64,000 nt of DNA from Acinetobacter sp. ANC 3929 (GTDB lineage: Bacteria; Pseudomonadota; Gammaproteobacteria; Pseudomonadales; Moraxellaceae). Position 1 is the stretch's first letter, and each line of letters begins with the position of its first letter. The stretch is taken from assembly GCF_000369405.1 (NCBI RefSeq), contig NZ_KB849998.1, positions 436,548 to 500,547 of the forward strand. Direction: 5' to 3'. Both the position numbers and the translations under genes were made by a program. The notes below the pieces were generated by a model. The model saw nothing but the letters and a program-made list of their open reading frames with translations, did not search any database and was not told where the DNA came from. Shown here one piece after another: positions 16,961 to 29,867 of the stretch.

Positions 16961-16992
16961 AAGGCATTACTCAAGAATCTTGAAGTAATGCC
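16961..16992 (-). terminator. Intrinsic terminator of the PF10118-type gene
   Basis: Long stem between GGCATTACT (16961 on) and AGTAATGCC (to 16992) with an inner CAAG/TTGA extension, followed by a T-rich run on the minus strand, 30 bases past the stop at 17022. Confidence 0.8.
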
Positions 16993-17021
16993 ATGCTAAG
17001 CAAATTTTATTAAGGTGATTA

Positions 17022-17927
17022 TTAGCTATAAATTTTAGATGCTGTCTCTTCTTGAAAGCTCGCCATTCCATATTCATCCGCCATACGTGCTTTCCAGTAA
17101 TTCACCAATTGCGTGTAATCATGTTTGGCAGGATGAAAATCGGCCTGATAATAAGATAAATATTCAGGAATTAATTGCAGTAGCATTTTACCCAGCAAAT
17201 AGCCACCAAACAGGTTGCCTCCGAGTTTCGGGATACTTTTCCATTTATCTTGCCAAATCAAACGTGAGGTTGCATACAAGGTTAAGCTGGCAAAACCCGT
17301 GGTCACACTACGCATCAGTAAACGACGAATACGATCATCCCCATAAACGGCTTGATACACATCAAATGCCACCGAACGATGTTCAATTTCCTCAATCGCA
17401 TGCCACACCCACAGTTTCATCGCATCATCATCTAAAGTGCTCAGGATTTCTGGGTGTTTTAAAATATAACCGCCTAACATTGCAGTAAAATGCTCAAAGG
17501 CACAGGTCAAAGCTAGCTGTAATTTCGGATGAATATTTCGAAGCGCATCATCTCGCTTTGCTAACCATGCTTGAAAGCGATCTAAGTTATAGTCTTCTCG
17601 TCGCCATGCATCATTAAATTCAGTATGTGCTTTGGAATGCATCGCCTCTTGCCCAATAAAGGCTGCGATCTGTGCTTGTAATTGTGGATCTTGCACTTTA
17701 TCGCGGACATTACGCACACTATTTACAAAATACTGTTCTCCTATCGGAAATGTTGAAGACAGTGCCGTCAGTAAATGAGACATCACTGGAGAATTGGCAA
17801 AATAATGACGTTTAATTCTGTTCGGATTAAACTGTAATCGACGTACCGTGATCCCGAGTGCTTTCGGACGATTTAAATACGTTTTTTCCACACTCGCATT
17901 TGCAAGAGTCATGTTGATTACCTGCAT
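17022..17927 (-). CDS. Predicted metal-dependent hydrolase (PF10118 family)
   Basis: Protein of about 300 residues resembling the PF10118 'predicted metal-dependent hydrolase' family. It is mainly helical with a ferritin-like arrangement of possible metal ligands: GQEAMHSKAH, CAFEHFTA and HAIEEIEHRSVAFD. The repeated E-x-x-H motifs suggest a di-iron or similar site, but no substrate is known. Two start codons are possible (17927 or an internal ATG five codons on). It is a single gene with its own terminator, between lemA and gltD. There is no evidence for an operon link to either. Confidence 0.78.
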   Translation of the reverse strand: MQVINMTLANASVEKTYLNRPKALGITVRRLQFNPNRIKRHYFANSPVMSHLLTALSSTFPIGEQYFVNSVRNVRDKVQDPQLQAQIAAFIGQEAMHSKAHTEFNDAWRREDYNLDRFQAWLAKRDDALRNIHPKLQLALTCAFEHFTAMLGGYILKHPEILSTLDDDAMKLWVWHAIEEIEHRSVAFDVYQAVYGDDRIRRLLMRSVTTGFASLTLYATSRLIWQDKWKSIPKLGGNLFGGYLLGKMLLQLIPEYLSYYQADFHPAKHDYTQLVNYWKARMADEYGMASFQEETASKIYS

Positions 17928-18087
17928 TCATTCCTAGACTGAGTTCGAGTATTACGCTAGGGAACAGGCAGGGACAGGGCAAAAAAGCTTATAAAATTTG
18001 CCAAAACTACCAAAATGACAATTGGTCAACACACTAAGAGGCTGAACATCAATAGAGCTGATGCAACAGATTTAATTTCTATAAAAA

Positions 18088-18115
18088 AATGCCCAAGCAC
18101 TTGGCTTAGGCATTT
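18088..18115 (-). terminator. Terminator of gltBD
   Basis: Arms AAATGCCCAAG and CTTAGGCATTT with one mismatch, followed on the minus strand by a T-run, about 25 bases past the gltD stop. Confidence 0.75.
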
Positions 18116-18139
18116 AAAACTTAAATACTAAAAGAGAGC

Positions 18140-19594
<1,455 letters not shown>

Positions 19595-19632
19595 TCATCT
19601 CTGCACCTGCCTATGTCTATGCAGTCGTGGAA

Positions 19633-22600
19633 TTATTGTGGATCAGCTTGGGTTGTTTTCAAAAGCGTTTGCAAATTAGCAGCTTTTGGTTTTACCAGCC
19701 AGAACTTACGACTATAGAAGTCGAACTCATTACGGATCTTGTAGGCCCAAGCACTACCCGTCTCTTGGATATGCTCGTCAAGAATACGCAGTAGATTTTC
19801 TTTGTGGTCTTCCATCGCTTCTGTAGAGATACGATTAAGATCAATAAGTTCGTGGTTATAGTAGTCAACAAAGTCATTATCAAGGTCAAGTACATAAGCA
19901 AAACCACCTGTCATGCCTGCACCGAAGTTATGACCAACTTTGCCAAGTACTGTCACCACACCACCTGTCATATATTCACAACAGTGGTCGCCCGCACCTT
20001 CAATCACGGCAAATGCGCCAGAGTTACGAACTGCAAAACGCTCGCCCGCAGTTCCCGCAGCAAAGACTTTACCGCCAGTCGCACCATATAAACAGGTGTT
20101 ACCAATAATCGCAGTATTTTGCGTTTGGAATGGTGATCCTTTTGGTGGGAAAATCGAAACTCGACCACCCGCCATACCTTTACCCACGTAATCGTTTGCA
20201 TCACCTTCAAGTTTGATATGCAAACCACCCGCGTTCCAAACACCAAGTGACTGACCTGCTGTACCAACAAGGTTCATCACCACTGGGCTGTTTTCCATAC
20301 CCAAATTGCCATAACGACGTGCAATTTCACCTGAGATACGCGCACCAATCGAACGGTCACAGTTACCCACGGTAAAGTTGAATGAACCACCTGCACCTGC
20401 TTCAATTGCTGGTAACATCTCTGCCACCATTTTCTCCGCCAACACACCCTTATCGAACGGTGCATTGCCTTGAACTTGGCAATATTGCGCCTTACCTTCA
20501 GCAGCAGGATGCGAAGTTAATAGTGCACTGAGATCAAGATGCGCGTGCTTGTCTGTTTCACCCGGTAAAACTTCAAGTAAATCAACACGACCAATCAAGT
20601 CTTTTAATGATGCAACACCAAGTGCAGCTAACCATTCACGCGTTTCTTCAGCAATAAACTTGAAGAAGTTGATCAGCATTTCTGGCTCGCCAATATAATG
20701 CTCTTGACGTAAATGGTCTTGTTGCGTTGCAACACCCGTTGCACAGTTATTTAAGTGACAAATACGTAGGTATTTACAGCCGAGTGCAATCATTGGCGTC
20801 GAACCAAAGCCAAAGCTTTCAGCACCTAGAATTGCCGCTTTCACCACGTCTAAACCTGTTTTCAAACCACCATCGGTTTGAACACGAACTTTACCACGCA
20901 AATCGTTCACACGAAGCGCCTGATGTGCTTCACTTAAACCGAGTTCCCATGGTGAACCCGCATGGTGAATCGATGAAAGTGGTGATGCTGCTGTACCACC
21001 GTCATAACCAGAAATGGTAATGAAGTCGGCATAGGCTTTTGCAACACCTGCCGCAATCGTTCCAACGCCTGGCTCAGACACTAATTTTACCGATACCATC
21101 GCTTGAGGGTTGACTTGTTTTAAGTCAAAGATCAATTGCGATAAATCTTCAATCGAATAAATATCGTGATGCGGTGGTGGAGAGATTAGTGTGACACCTG
21201 GCACTGAGTAACGTAAACGTGCAATTAAGCCATTCACTTTACCACCTGGTAACTGACCACCCTCACCTGGTTTTGCACCCTGTGCAACTTTAATCTGTAG
21301 CACTTCAGCAGAGGTTAAATATGCAGGAGTTACACCAAAACGACCTGATGCAATCTGTTTGATTTTCGAGTTACGGATTGTGCCATAACGCGCAGGATCT
21401 TCACCACCCTCACCTGAGTTTGAGCGACCACCAATGGTATTCATGGCAATCGCAATGGCTTCATGCGCTTCTGGTGACAATGCACCTAAAGACATGCCCG
21501 CAGAGTCAAACCGAGGAAGAATATCTTCAATCGTTTCAACTTGATCCAATGCAATCGAATTTGTTGTTTTTAACTTAAACAAGTCACGGATCGTTGCGAC
21601 AGGACGGTTGTTGACCAGTTCTGCATATTCTTTAAAGTCAATGTATTGACCAGAACGCACCGCTTTATGCAAAGCGTTAATCACGTCTGGGTTGAACGCG
21701 TGATACTCTTTACCAAATACGAATTTAAGCAAACCACCTTGATCAATCGGCTTACGATGCTGCCAAGCAGTCGTTGCCAGTTTTTTCTGATCTTTCTCTA
21801 AATCTGCAAATGTTGCACCTTGAATACGGCTTGGTACGCCAAGGAAACATTTATCGACCACTTCAGATGACAGACCCACCGCTTCGAATAATTGACCACC
21901 ACGGTAAGAAGCAACTGTTGAGATACCCATTTTAGACAAGACTTTGAGCAAGCCTTTTTCCATGCCTTTACGGAAGTTTGCTTGTGCCTGAATTGGATCA
22001 CCCAATAACTCGCCTTTTGCAACCAGATCATTGATCACATCATAAGCAAGATATGGATAAACTGCCGTTGCACCAAAGCCAAGCAATACTGCAAATTGAT
22101 GTGGATCACGTGCAAAACCAGTTTCAACTAAAATGTTCGCATCGGTACGCAAACCCGTTTTAATCAAATGATGGTGTACCGCACCTGTTGCCAATGCTGC
22201 ATTTGCAGGTAAGAAACCTTCACGGAAATTTTTATCCGTTAATACGATTAAGGTTTTACCATCACGTACGGCCTGTGCTGATTCTTCACAGATACGTGCG
22301 ATTGCGGCTTGCAATCCTTCAGCTTCGACATAGTTCAGATCAATATCAACAACGCCATAACCTTCACGCTCTTTTTCAACATCGCGAAGCTGCTGCATTT
22401 TTGAATTCGACAATACAGGGCTTGAAATGATGATACGGTCTGCATGCTCTGGACCTTGCTCGAACACATTCTGTTCACGGCCTAAACAGGTTTCCAATGA
22501 CATCACGATCGATTCACGTAATGGATCGATTGGCGGGTTGGTCACTTGTGCAAATTGCTGACGGAAATAATCAGAAACATGGCGTACTTGACGAGACAAT

Positions 22601-24117
22601 ACTGCCATTGGCGTATCGTCACCCATTGAACCCACTGCTTCTTGACCGCTTTCTGCGATTGGACGTAACAATTGGTCGCGCTCTTCAAATGTCACCATAA
22701 ACATTTTTTGCGCTGCTTTTAATGCATCGCCAGTTAAGCCTTGATCGACCAATTGCTCTTCAAGTTGTGGATTGGCTTGTAAACGAATCGCATGATCACG
22801 TAACCATTCACGATATGGACGCATATTTTTAAGGTGATTGCTAACGTCTTTAGTTTCAAGCACTTTACCTGTTAAGGTATCAATCACCAAGATTTGACCA
22901 GGACCAACGCGGCCTTTAGATACCACATCTTCTGGTTCATATCCCCATACACCAATCTCAGATGCAAGGGTAATGTAGTCATTTTTAGTGATGACCCAAC
23001 GCGCTGGACGTAAACCATTACGGTCTAACATACAAATTGCATGACGACCATCTTGAATCACCAGACCTGCAGGACCATCCCAAGCTTCCATATGCTTCGA
23101 GTTGAACTCATAGAATGCACGTAAATCAGCATCTAAAGTCTCAACGTTCTGCCATGCTGGTGGAACCAACATACGTAAGGCACGGAATAAGTCCATACCA
23201 CCGCCAACAAGGATCTCAAGCATGTTATCCAAACTTGATGAATCCGAACCAGTACGGTTCACAATTGGATTTAACTCGGTTAAACCTGGTAGTAATGGGT
23301 TTTCAAATTTTGGTGTACGCGCCAAAGCCCAGTTACGGTTCGCAGTAATGGTATTGATTTCACCATTATGCGCAAGGTAACGGAATGGCTGCGCCAATGG
23401 CCAACGTGGCAATGTATTGGTTGAGAAACGCTGATGGAACACCACGATATGTGATTTTAAGCGTTCATCCGCCAAGTCGGTATAGAAGTCAGCAATTGCC
23501 GCTGGCATCATCAACCCTTTATAGGTGATAACAGTCGTTGCCAACGTCGTCACATAAAAAAGTGGATCATTTTGTAATAATTGTTCTGCACGACGGCGAG
23601 CCAAGAAGAGTTTACGGTTAAACTCAACCTCGGTTAAACCCATTGGGCAATTGACAAGAATTTGTTCAAATGCAGGCAATGATTGCAGTGCAATTTCACC
23701 TAAAGCATCATTATTGGTTGGAACGACACGCCATGCTGCAACAGTCAAACCTGCAGCTTCGATTTCTTTATTTAGAATATTTTTTGCATTTTGAGCTAAA
23801 GCAGGGTCAATATTTAGAAATACCGTACCAGCAGCAAAAATCTCGGTCAGATTCGTACCTAACTTTTGAGCTTCATCACGGAAAAATTGTTTTGGCATCG
23901 CCAATAACAATCCGCACCCATCTCCCGTTTTACCATCCGCGGCAATACCACCACGGTGCGTCATGCAACTTAAACTGTGAATCGCAGTTTCGACCAGATG
24001 ATGGCTTGATTCACCCTTCATATGGGCAATCAGACCAAAACCACAGTTATCCTTAAACTCATCAGGCTGATATAGACCTTGAGCGGGAGCTACAGTATTA
24101 GGCGATGGCATGTGCAT
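19633..24117 (-). CDS. gltB: Glutamate synthase large (alpha) subunit
   Basis: Large subunit of NADPH-dependent glutamate synthase, 1,494 residues. It starts with a short propeptide of 24 residues before Cys25 in [10 protein letters not shown], the N-terminal nucleophile of the class II glutaminase domain that becomes exposed after cleavage. The FMN-binding synthase domain includes [11 protein letters not shown] and the 3Fe-4S cysteines in [12 protein letters not shown]. The C-terminal GltB beta-helix (Gly-rich repeats) ends near 1,450. The ATG at 24117 has AAGAAGG seven bases upstream. It is first in the gltBD operon, central to nitrogen assimilation with glutamine synthetase. Confidence 0.97.
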   Translation of the reverse strand: MHMPSPNTVAPAQGLYQPDEFKDNCGFGLIAHMKGESSHHLVETAIHSLSCMTHRGGIAADGKTGDGCGLLLAMPKQFFRDEAQKLGTNLTEIFAAGTVFLNIDPALAQNAKNILNKEIEAAGLTVAAWRVVPTNNDALGEIALQSLPAFEQILVNCPMGLTEVEFNRKLFLARRRAEQLLQNDPLFYVTTLATTVITYKGLMMPAAIADFYTDLADERLKSHIVVFHQRFSTNTLPRWPLAQPFRYLAHNGEINTITANRNWALARTPKFENPLLPGLTELNPIVNRTGSDSSSLDNMLEILVGGGMDLFRALRMLVPPAWQNVETLDADLRAFYEFNSKHMEAWDGPAGLVIQDGRHAICMLDRNGLRPARWVITKNDYITLASEIGVWGYEPEDVVSKGRVGPGQILVIDTLTGKVLETKDVSNHLKNMRPYREWLRDHAIRLQANPQLEEQLVDQGLTGDALKAAQKMFMVTFEERDQLLRPIAESGQEAVGSMGDDTPMAVLSRQVRHVSDYFRQQFAQVTNPPIDPLRESIVMSLETCLGREQNVFEQGPEHADRIIISSPVLSNSKMQQLRDVEKEREGYGVVDIDLNYVEAEGLQAAIARICEESAQAVRDGKTLIVLTDKNFREGFLPANAALATGAVHHHLIKTGLRTDANILVETGFARDPHQFAVLLGFGATAVYPYLAYDVINDLVAKGELLGDPIQAQANFRKGMEKGLLKVLSKMGISTVASYRGGQLFEAVGLSSEVVDKCFLGVPSRIQGATFADLEKDQKKLATTAWQHRKPIDQGGLLKFVFGKEYHAFNPDVINALHKAVRSGQYIDFKEYAELVNNRPVATIRDLFKLKTTNSIALDQVETIEDILPRFDSAGMSLGALSPEAHEAIAIAMNTIGGRSNSGEGGEDPARYGTIRNSKIKQIASGRFGVTPAYLTSAEVLQIKVAQGAKPGEGGQLPGGKVNGLIARLRYSVPGVTLISPPPHHDIYSIEDLSQLIFDLKQVNPQAMVSVKLVSEPGVGTIAAGVAKAYADFITISGYDGGTAASPLSSIHHAGSPWELGLSEAHQALRVNDLRGKVRVQTDGGLKTGLDVVKAAILGAESFGFGSTPMIALGCKYLRICHLNNCATGVATQQDHLRQEHYIGEPEMLINFFKFIAEETREWLAALGVASLKDLIGRVDLLEVLPGETDKHAHLDLSALLTSHPAAEGKAQYCQVQGNAPFDKGVLAEKMVAEMLPAIEAGAGGSFNFTVGNCDRSIGARISGEIARRYGNLGMENSPVVMNLVGTAGQSLGVWNAGGLHIKLEGDANDYVGKGMAGGRVSIFPPKGSPFQTQNTAIIGNTCLYGATGGKVFAAGTAGERFAVRNSGAFAVIEGAGDHCCEYMTGGVVTVLGKVGHNFGAGMTGGFAYVLDLDNDFVDYYNHELIDLNRISTEAMEDHKENLLRILDEHIQETGSAWAYKIRNEFDFYSRKFWLVKPKAANLQTLLKTTQADPQ

Positions 24118-24573
24118 AGCGTACCCTTCTTTCAACATGGCTCTTTCGAGCAACAAACAATCAATTCACTTTCTGCGATATTGCCGATCAACTCATATAA
24201 AGTTCAATGCTTCGCAAAAACATTTTTCATGGCGAATTTGCAATATACGTCTTTCCTTAACAAGAATCAGCGCATTTCACCATATAAAGTGTTTTCAGTT
24301 ATTACACCTTCACCAATGTTTGTAAAGCACGAAAACTTTCCATTTCACCCAATTAATGAATCATTTAGTACAAAAAAGGGCAATGAGCAGATAAATTAGC
24401 ACCACAAAAAAGCAAAAAACATGCCATAAAGATAAAAATTTACTAAATCATTAAAAAAGTTAAAATAACATGGAATTATTATAAGAAGAAGGCACATTTT
24501 TGCGCATAAAAATGCACCAAAAAACATCATGCTGCTATAAAAAGAATCACATTTGCACAATAATAGTGCATTT
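24118..24573. other. Long leader/intergenic region upstream of gltB
   Basis: About 455 bases without a believable gene, between gltB and the SPOR gene. It is AT-rich with A and T runs and several TGCGC/TGCAC-type short repeats (24500-24570), including a TGCAC/GTGCA hairpin just past the SPOR gene stop. It must hold the gltB promoter, but I cannot place it with confidence. Confidence 0.4.
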
Positions 24574-25437
24574 CTAGTTGAATGGATCGCTCACTTCTCG
24601 TTTCGAAGCATCTGAATTTTCTTTTATTTTTTCAACATTTGTTGGCGGTTTTGGTGCAGATTGGCTCTGCTTTACATTCACAACATTACCTTGCGCATCA
24701 CGCTGTGTGACGGTGGTCTTCACCGTTGATGGTTCCGCAGCACGTATAGCAGTTGGACTCTGAGATGTACTACTTCCCATAAGCAAACTTTCATCCACTC
24801 TAGGCAGTGCTGCTGGTCTTAACTGTACTGCATAAAGCTGATTGGTTGCCGATTTCATTTCATCAGACCCCAAATCATTGACCAATGCCGCATAGCTTGA
24901 CAATTGAGTTGCCTTCGGCTGAACAGATTTTGGAAGAGCTAAATTTAATTGTGCAAATTGACGCGTCGCTTCTTCTGCACTTGAAAACACACCATAAGCC
25001 AGAACATATTGCTCAACTTGATCTTCGCCACTCAAGCGAAAATAAACAAATTTCTTGCGATCTGCACGATTCAACAGAAAGTTTTTTACAATCGCTTCAT
25101 CTGAACTACGAAAAATTTCCATGGTCCATTGACGTTGATTTTCGCTGATAAACTTTGTGCCGCGAAATTCAGGTGCATGCTCATTGGACACCACAACACG
25201 CGTGGTTAAGTCTAATGGCTTCACTTCATCCGAGAGTGCGCCAAGATGAGCAGTTGCGGCAACTTTTTCAGGCTGGATTTGTACTTGAGTTTCAGTTTGC
25301 GATGGCTGCTGTTCTTCTACCAATGCTTTACTATCGGTCACACCCCAAAATATCAATGCAGCAATTAAACAAGCCACAGCAAAGACGAGCCAGCTATATT
25401 GTTGAATGTTTTGCCAAATTGATCGTGATACAGCCAT
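24574..25437 (-). CDS. SPOR-domain inner-membrane protein
   Basis: A 287-residue bitopic protein: a short cytoplasmic start, one transmembrane helix (about residues 15-32, YSWLVFAVACLIAALIFWG), a Gln/Pro-rich linker, and a SPOR-like domain at about 105-190 (QWTMEIFRSSDEA, YVLAYGVFSSAEEATRQF). SPOR domains bind denuded glycan strands at the division septum. The C-terminus is low-complexity and Ser/Thr/Pro-rich. It lies 19 bp after aroB, at the end of the pilMNOPQ-aroKB operon, the position of damX-like genes in other gammaproteobacteria. A DamX-like division role is inferred; the match is by layout rather than close identity. Confidence 0.75.
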   Translation of the reverse strand: MAVSRSIWQNIQQYSWLVFAVACLIAALIFWGVTDSKALVEEQQPSQTETQVQIQPEKVAATAHLGALSDEVKPLDLTTRVVVSNEHAPEFRGTKFISENQRQWTMEIFRSSDEAIVKNFLLNRADRKKFVYFRLSGEDQVEQYVLAYGVFSSAEEATRQFAQLNLALPKSVQPKATQLSSYAALVNDLGSDEMKSATNQLYAVQLRPAALPRVDESLLMGSSTSQSPTAIRAAEPSTVKTTVTQRDAQGNVVNVKQSQSAPKPPTNVEKIKENSDASKREVSDPFN

Positions 25438-25456
25438 GCTTTTCCCAAATGATTAA

Positions 25457-26539
25457 TTATGCAGATTGATTTGCAAGAATAGATTGTTTCATCAGCTCAA
25501 TATCAAAATCTTTAGTAATCACCGCTTGTCCTAATTTTTTCAATAAAACCAAGCGTAATTGACCATTTAAGACTTTTTTGTCATGCGACATATAAGCCAA
25601 GAATTCATCTAATGGAATTTGGGGACATGATATCGGTAATTGAGCACGTTGAATGATATTTTTTGTACGTTGCAGGTCGTCCGCAGAGATCCAACCTAAA
25701 CGATGCGACAAATCGGCAGCCATGACCATACCCGTGGCCACCGCCTCACCATGTAGCCATGTACCGTAGCCCAAATATGATTCAATCGCATGACCAAAAG
25801 TATGTCCAAGGTTGAGTAATGCACGTTCACCTTGTTCTTTCTCATCATTGGCGACAATTCGTGCTTTATGTGCGCATGAACGATAAACCGCTTCTGCTAA
25901 CAAGTTTGCATCGCGCGCAACCAAAGCATCGATGTTGTGCTCCAACCAGGCTAAGAAATCAATATCACCCAATAGTGCATATTTAATGACTTCAGACAAA
26001 CCTGCGGAAAGCTCACGGTCAGGCAGCGTCTCAAGTTGTGCCATATCAGCAAGTACCACCTGTGGCTGCTGGAAAGCCCCCAACATATTCTTTCCTAAAG
26101 GGTGATTAATCCCTGTCTTCCCACCCACACTTGAATCTACTTGGGATAACAGTGTGGTTGGTACCTGTACAAAATAGACACCTCGCTGGAAACAAGCAGA
26201 TGCAAAGCCTGCCATATCACCAATTACACCGCCACCCAACGCTAATACCGTACAATCACGGTTAAAACCCGCTTCCAATAAAGCATCAAAAATTAAATTC
26301 AGATGCTCAATATCTTTATACTTTTCGCCATCTGGCAAAATGCATTGTGAAACTTGCTTATCCAACTGAGTTAAGGCATTCACATAATGTTCCAGATACA
26401 AGGGTGCAACAGTGCTATTGGACACCAACATCACCTGTCGGCCATGTAAATACGGTTCGAGCAATGCTTTGGGATCTAAATGACTACCAATAAAGATGGG
26501 ATAACGACGATCACCTAACTCAACATGTAACGTTTGCAT
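25457..26539 (-). CDS. aroB: 3-dehydroquinate synthase
   Basis: Second enzyme of the shikimate pathway, converting DAHP to 3-dehydroquinate with NAD and a metal ion. Length is 360. The NAD-binding [11 protein letters not shown], the [21 protein letters not shown] signature (split over residues near 125-145) and the metal-binding His in GHTFGHAIE are present. It lies 24 bp after aroK and before the SPOR gene, the conserved aroK-aroB pair downstream of pilQ. Confidence 0.97.
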   Translation of the reverse strand: MQTLHVELGDRRYPIFIGSHLDPKALLEPYLHGRQVMLVSNSTVAPLYLEHYVNALTQLDKQVSQCILPDGEKYKDIEHLNLIFDALLEAGFNRDCTVLALGGGVIGDMAGFASACFQRGVYFVQVPTTLLSQVDSSVGGKTGINHPLGKNMLGAFQQPQVVLADMAQLETLPDRELSAGLSEVIKYALLGDIDFLAWLEHNIDALVARDANLLAEAVYRSCAHKARIVANDEKEQGERALLNLGHTFGHAIESYLGYGTWLHGEAVATGMVMAADLSHRLGWISADDLQRTKNIIQRAQLPISCPQIPLDEFLAYMSHDKKVLNGQLRLVLLKKLGQAVITKDFDIELMKQSILANQSA

Positions 26540-26563
26540 AAACTTAAACCAACCAGAAACGAC

Positions 26564-27121
26564 TTAAACTTGTTTAGATAAAATAACGTTCAAAATACGT
26601 TGTGCTAAATCCCGCGCCGCACCTTGATTTGTTTCAATTATATAGTGTGCAACCTCACGATATAAAGGATCTCGCATCGCCAATAAATCTCGTAATTTTT
26701 GTTCTGGATTTTCGACTTGTAATAATGGGCGATTTTTATCACGATAGGTTCGCTGTAATTGTAGCTCTACAGGTGTATAAAGATAAATAACGATACCACG
26801 ATGTTTTAAGAATTCACGATTTTGGGGTTGAGTCACCACACCACCGCCCGTCGCCAATACCAAGAGTGAGCGAGACGTTAAGTCATTCAATACATTGGTT
26901 TCACGCAACCGAAATCCGACTTCCCCTTCTTTTTCAAAAATCCATGGAATTGTCGCACCTGTTTTACGCTCGATTTCATGGTCACTATCAATAAAATCTC
27001 GACCTAACAATTCTGCTAAATGCCGACCAACTGTTGTTTTCCCTGCCCCCATTGGCCCTACCAAATAGATATTTGGTAGGGTTTCAAACGCTTTGCTTGG
27101 CAACGCGCCACCTATATTCAT
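26564..27121 (-). CDS. aroK: Shikimate kinase
   Basis: Phosphorylates shikimate with ATP. The Walker A motif GPMGAGKTT is near residue 22, with the shikimate-binding DSDHEIE, GFRLRE and TGGGVV segments behind it. At 185 residues it is typical, with about 10 extra N-terminal residues compared with the shortest homologues. It follows pilQ closely (19 bp) and precedes aroB, so it probably shares the pil transcript. Confidence 0.96.
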   Translation of the reverse strand: MNIGGALPSKAFETLPNIYLVGPMGAGKTTVGRHLAELLGRDFIDSDHEIERKTGATIPWIFEKEGEVGFRLRETNVLNDLTSRSLLVLATGGGVVTQPQNREFLKHRGIVIYLYTPVELQLQRTYRDKNRPLLQVENPEQKLRDLLAMRDPLYREVAHYIIETNQGAARDLAQRILNVILSKQV

Positions 27122-27140
27122 TGCAATTATTGAAAATATA

Positions 27141-29321
27141 TTAATGATTTCTCGTCAAAGTGTCATTAACAATTCTCGGCGTAATAAAAATAAGCAGTTC
27201 ACGTTTATTGTCTGTTTTCAGATCTCGACGGAATAAGCGACCAACATAAGGTAGGTCACCCAAGAACGGCACTTTTACTTGAGAACTAATATTTTCTTGT
27301 TCAAAAATCCCACCGAGAACCACTGTTTCACCATTATCCACCAAGACATTGGTGTCAATTTGGTTCTTATTAATGGTCAACTGACCCGTTGGTGTCGGTG
27401 TACTTTGTGAGTCTTTGGTAATGTTCAACTTCATCATTACCTTACCATCAGGCGTAATACTTGGGGTAACATCCAAACTTAAAGTTGCATCAATAAATTC
27501 TGTTTTGGGTACCGCATTTGCACCACCACCTGAAGATGATGTGTATGGAATTTTCTTACCTGATTCAATTTTTGCCGGTTGCTTATCTGCGGTCATCACT
27601 TTTGGCGTTGAGATTACTTCACCATAACCATCTGCTTGTACAGCAGACAACTCTAGGTCCAACATAAAATCAGAGAGGCTAATTAAACCAAAGGCGATAC
27701 GACTTGCACCAGGTGTCACGGCACCTAAATCCACATTCAGATTATCTGGACGTTCAATCTCATATTTCCAGCCACCCGTATCACCATCCTTAGTCGGTTT
27801 TCTCAAATCCCATAATGTCTGATCACTCCCTCCAACCAGAAGATCATTATTATTGGTAATTCCTTGAGATAAAATCCCCCATTTCACCCCCATCTCTCGG
27901 GTAAAATCAGTACTGGCACTGACGATACGTGCTTCAATCATGACTTGCTTGACAGACACATCAAGCAAATCCACCATTTTACGGATTTGGTCAATTTTTT
28001 GTGAAGTATCATTGATAATCAGGGTATTGGTTCGTGGATCTGTTGATACCGTACCTCTTGGACTTAATAGACCTCCAGCCAACGTATCATTACCAATAGA
28101 ACCTGAGCTACCACTATTATTGCTATTTGCATTTTTACCTTGTGTAATTAACTTCTCAATATCAGTAGCTTTTGCATAGCTTAGTTGGATATATTCTGTT
28201 TGCAGTGGTGCTAATTTCACACTCTGTGCAATTGCTTTAGCTTCTTCTTCTTCAGCCTTAATCAGCTCAGAAACAGGCGCTATCCAAATCACGCTACCAT
28301 TACGGCGTTTATCGAGATTCTTGGTTTTTAACACAATATCTAAAGCCTGATCCCATGGTACATCTTTAAGACGCAAAGTAATATTACCTTGCACCGTATC
28401 TGCTGCCACCATGTTGATCCCAGTGAAGTCGGCAAGTAACTGTAATACGCGACGGACTTCAATATCCTGAAAATCTAAAGAAATTTTATTCCCCGTATAG
28501 GTTTGTGCCTTGGCTTTTGCTGCGGATTTCTCCTCTGGACGCTTTAAGCTAATGGTTAATTTATTCTCTGCCTGATATGCCATATATTCATAGCTACCTG
28601 CCGATTGAATAGTAATCACACCATTGCCTTTATCGTTATAAGCATCAACGCTTGCAACGGGTGTCGCAAAGTCATTGGTATTTAAGCGGCGTGCTAAATG
28701 CATAGGAATTTTATTCCCCATTGTACGCACCACAATTTTACTACCTTGTTGTTGTACATCGACTGGCGTGTTATTGCCCAATAAATCGATTACAACCAAT
28801 CCTTCACCTTGATTTCCACGCTGGAAACCAATATTGGAAACACCTTGTTGTACCTGACGTGTAGCTACGGATGGACTGTTCATCGCCGTTGGTTTTGCTG
28901 AGTTAATTTTCAGTACAAAAGTATTACCTTCAACACGCGTGGTAAATGCACCCGCATCTTTTAAATTTACGATGACTCGAGAGCGCTGATCATCTGATGC
29001 AACTTCAACTGAACTGGCTTCTGCTGTCGATACAGGAATCGAGTTTTTCGTCAAACTCTGCTGGGCTTTATCAAAGTCCAGAATCAAACGAGAAGGCTGC
29101 TCAAGTTGATATGCCTGCGGTTGTGGTGGCAAGCCATTAAACATGACACGAATTTCCGTGCCCTGATCTGCCAAGCTCATTGGCACAATATTGGTCATAC
29201 TCACTTGCGCTGATGCAACTTGCATCACTGCGATCGCGATTGCACCCATAGAAAACTGACGGAATGCATGATTCATGGTCTTCGCTTCCCCAAATAAAGA
29301 ATCTTTAAACTGTTTTTTCAT
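27141..29321 (-). CDS. pilQ: Type IV pilus secretin PilQ
   Basis: Outer-membrane secretin through which the pilus passes and, in naturally competent bacteria, DNA enters. The protein is about 726 residues from the ATG at 29321 (AGGGA upstream). The signal peptide ends near ASAQVS; a second ATG before MNHAFRQF could also be the start. Two AMIN domains lie in the first 270 residues, then an STN/N0 domain (ISLDFQDIEVRRVLQLLADFTG), N1 repeats and a C-terminal secretin core (VPFLGDLPYVGRLFR). It closes the pilMNOP set and precedes aroK. Confidence 0.96.
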   Translation of the reverse strand: MKKQFKDSLFGEAKTMNHAFRQFSMGAIAIAVMQVASAQVSMTNIVPMSLADQGTEIRVMFNGLPPQPQAYQLEQPSRLILDFDKAQQSLTKNSIPVSTAEASSVEVASDDQRSRVIVNLKDAGAFTTRVEGNTFVLKINSAKPTAMNSPSVATRQVQQGVSNIGFQRGNQGEGLVVIDLLGNNTPVDVQQQGSKIVVRTMGNKIPMHLARRLNTNDFATPVASVDAYNDKGNGVITIQSAGSYEYMAYQAENKLTISLKRPEEKSAAKAKAQTYTGNKISLDFQDIEVRRVLQLLADFTGINMVAADTVQGNITLRLKDVPWDQALDIVLKTKNLDKRRNGSVIWIAPVSELIKAEEEEAKAIAQSVKLAPLQTEYIQLSYAKATDIEKLITQGKNANSNNSGSSGSIGNDTLAGGLLSPRGTVSTDPRTNTLIINDTSQKIDQIRKMVDLLDVSVKQVMIEARIVSASTDFTREMGVKWGILSQGITNNNDLLVGGSDQTLWDLRKPTKDGDTGGWKYEIERPDNLNVDLGAVTPGASRIAFGLISLSDFMLDLELSAVQADGYGEVISTPKVMTADKQPAKIESGKKIPYTSSSGGGANAVPKTEFIDATLSLDVTPSITPDGKVMMKLNITKDSQSTPTPTGQLTINKNQIDTNVLVDNGETVVLGGIFEQENISSQVKVPFLGDLPYVGRLFRRDLKTDNKRELLIFITPRIVNDTLTRNH

Positions 29322-29337
29322 TGTTATTCCCTTAATC

Positions 29338-29865
29338 TTACGGCGCTGGTCCAATTAAAACGAGTGTACGAGGTCTTTCGACATAGCCTTCACGACCATC
29401 AGGAACAATCTCCACCAAATCTATTTGGGTTGGACTAATTTTAATAATACGTCCTTGGTTCATCCCCAAATAACTACCGACTTGCACACGTTCAATTTGA
29501 CCATCTGGTGTTTGAATAAGAGCAATGGTATTGCTGGTTTTACCCCGCATACTACCCTTCATATTCAACGATTCCAGCGCATAACTTTCTAAAGGCTGTG
29601 GCTGGCGATTAAAATTCGGATAAACACGTTTACCCGCCATAATTTTTAACTCAGCAGCTAAAGAACTTGGCATAAACGGGCTTTTCAGCTGATGTGCTGA
29701 ATAGTTAAACAACGGCACAGGAGTGAAGATCGGCGCAGGTTCAATCGGCAAAGGTGGCTGATTACGAATGTCTGCCATTTTCTGATTCACGGCATCAATC
29801 CGGGAATCACATCCCACCAGAGTTAACCCAATCAATACACTCAGTAATAATTTATAGTTATTCAC
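29338..29865 (-). CDS. pilP: Type IV pilus alignment lipoprotein PilP
   Basis: Inner-membrane lipoprotein of 175 residues with lipobox LVGC (Cys19). It links the PilMNO platform to the PilQ secretin in the periplasm. The C-terminal beta-domain has the family-type MKGSMRGKTSNTIALIQTP and VGSYLGMNQGRI. The linker before it is Pro-rich. It starts two bases after pilO ends and stops 16 bases before pilQ. Confidence 0.95.
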   Translation of the reverse strand: MNNYKLLLSVLIGLTLVGCDSRIDAVNQKMADIRNQPPLPIEPAPIFTPVPLFNYSAHQLKSPFMPSSLAAELKIMAGKRVYPNFNRQPQPLESYALESLNMKGSMRGKTSNTIALIQTPDGQIERVQVGSYLGMNQGRIIKISPTQIDLVEIVPDGREGYVERPRTLVLIGPAP

Positions 29866-29867
29866 TA

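Noticed and set aside
19700..24060. Many open frames on the plus strand and in other frames across gltB
   Set aside because: They lie inside a strongly conserved gltB frame, have no ribosome sites and no family motifs; they are shadows of its codon use.
24495..24530. Sigma-54-like TGGTGC...TGCGC on the minus strand upstream of gltB
   Set aside because: The distance between GG and GC is eleven instead of ten, and TGGTGC departs from TGGCAC. Not counted as a promoter.
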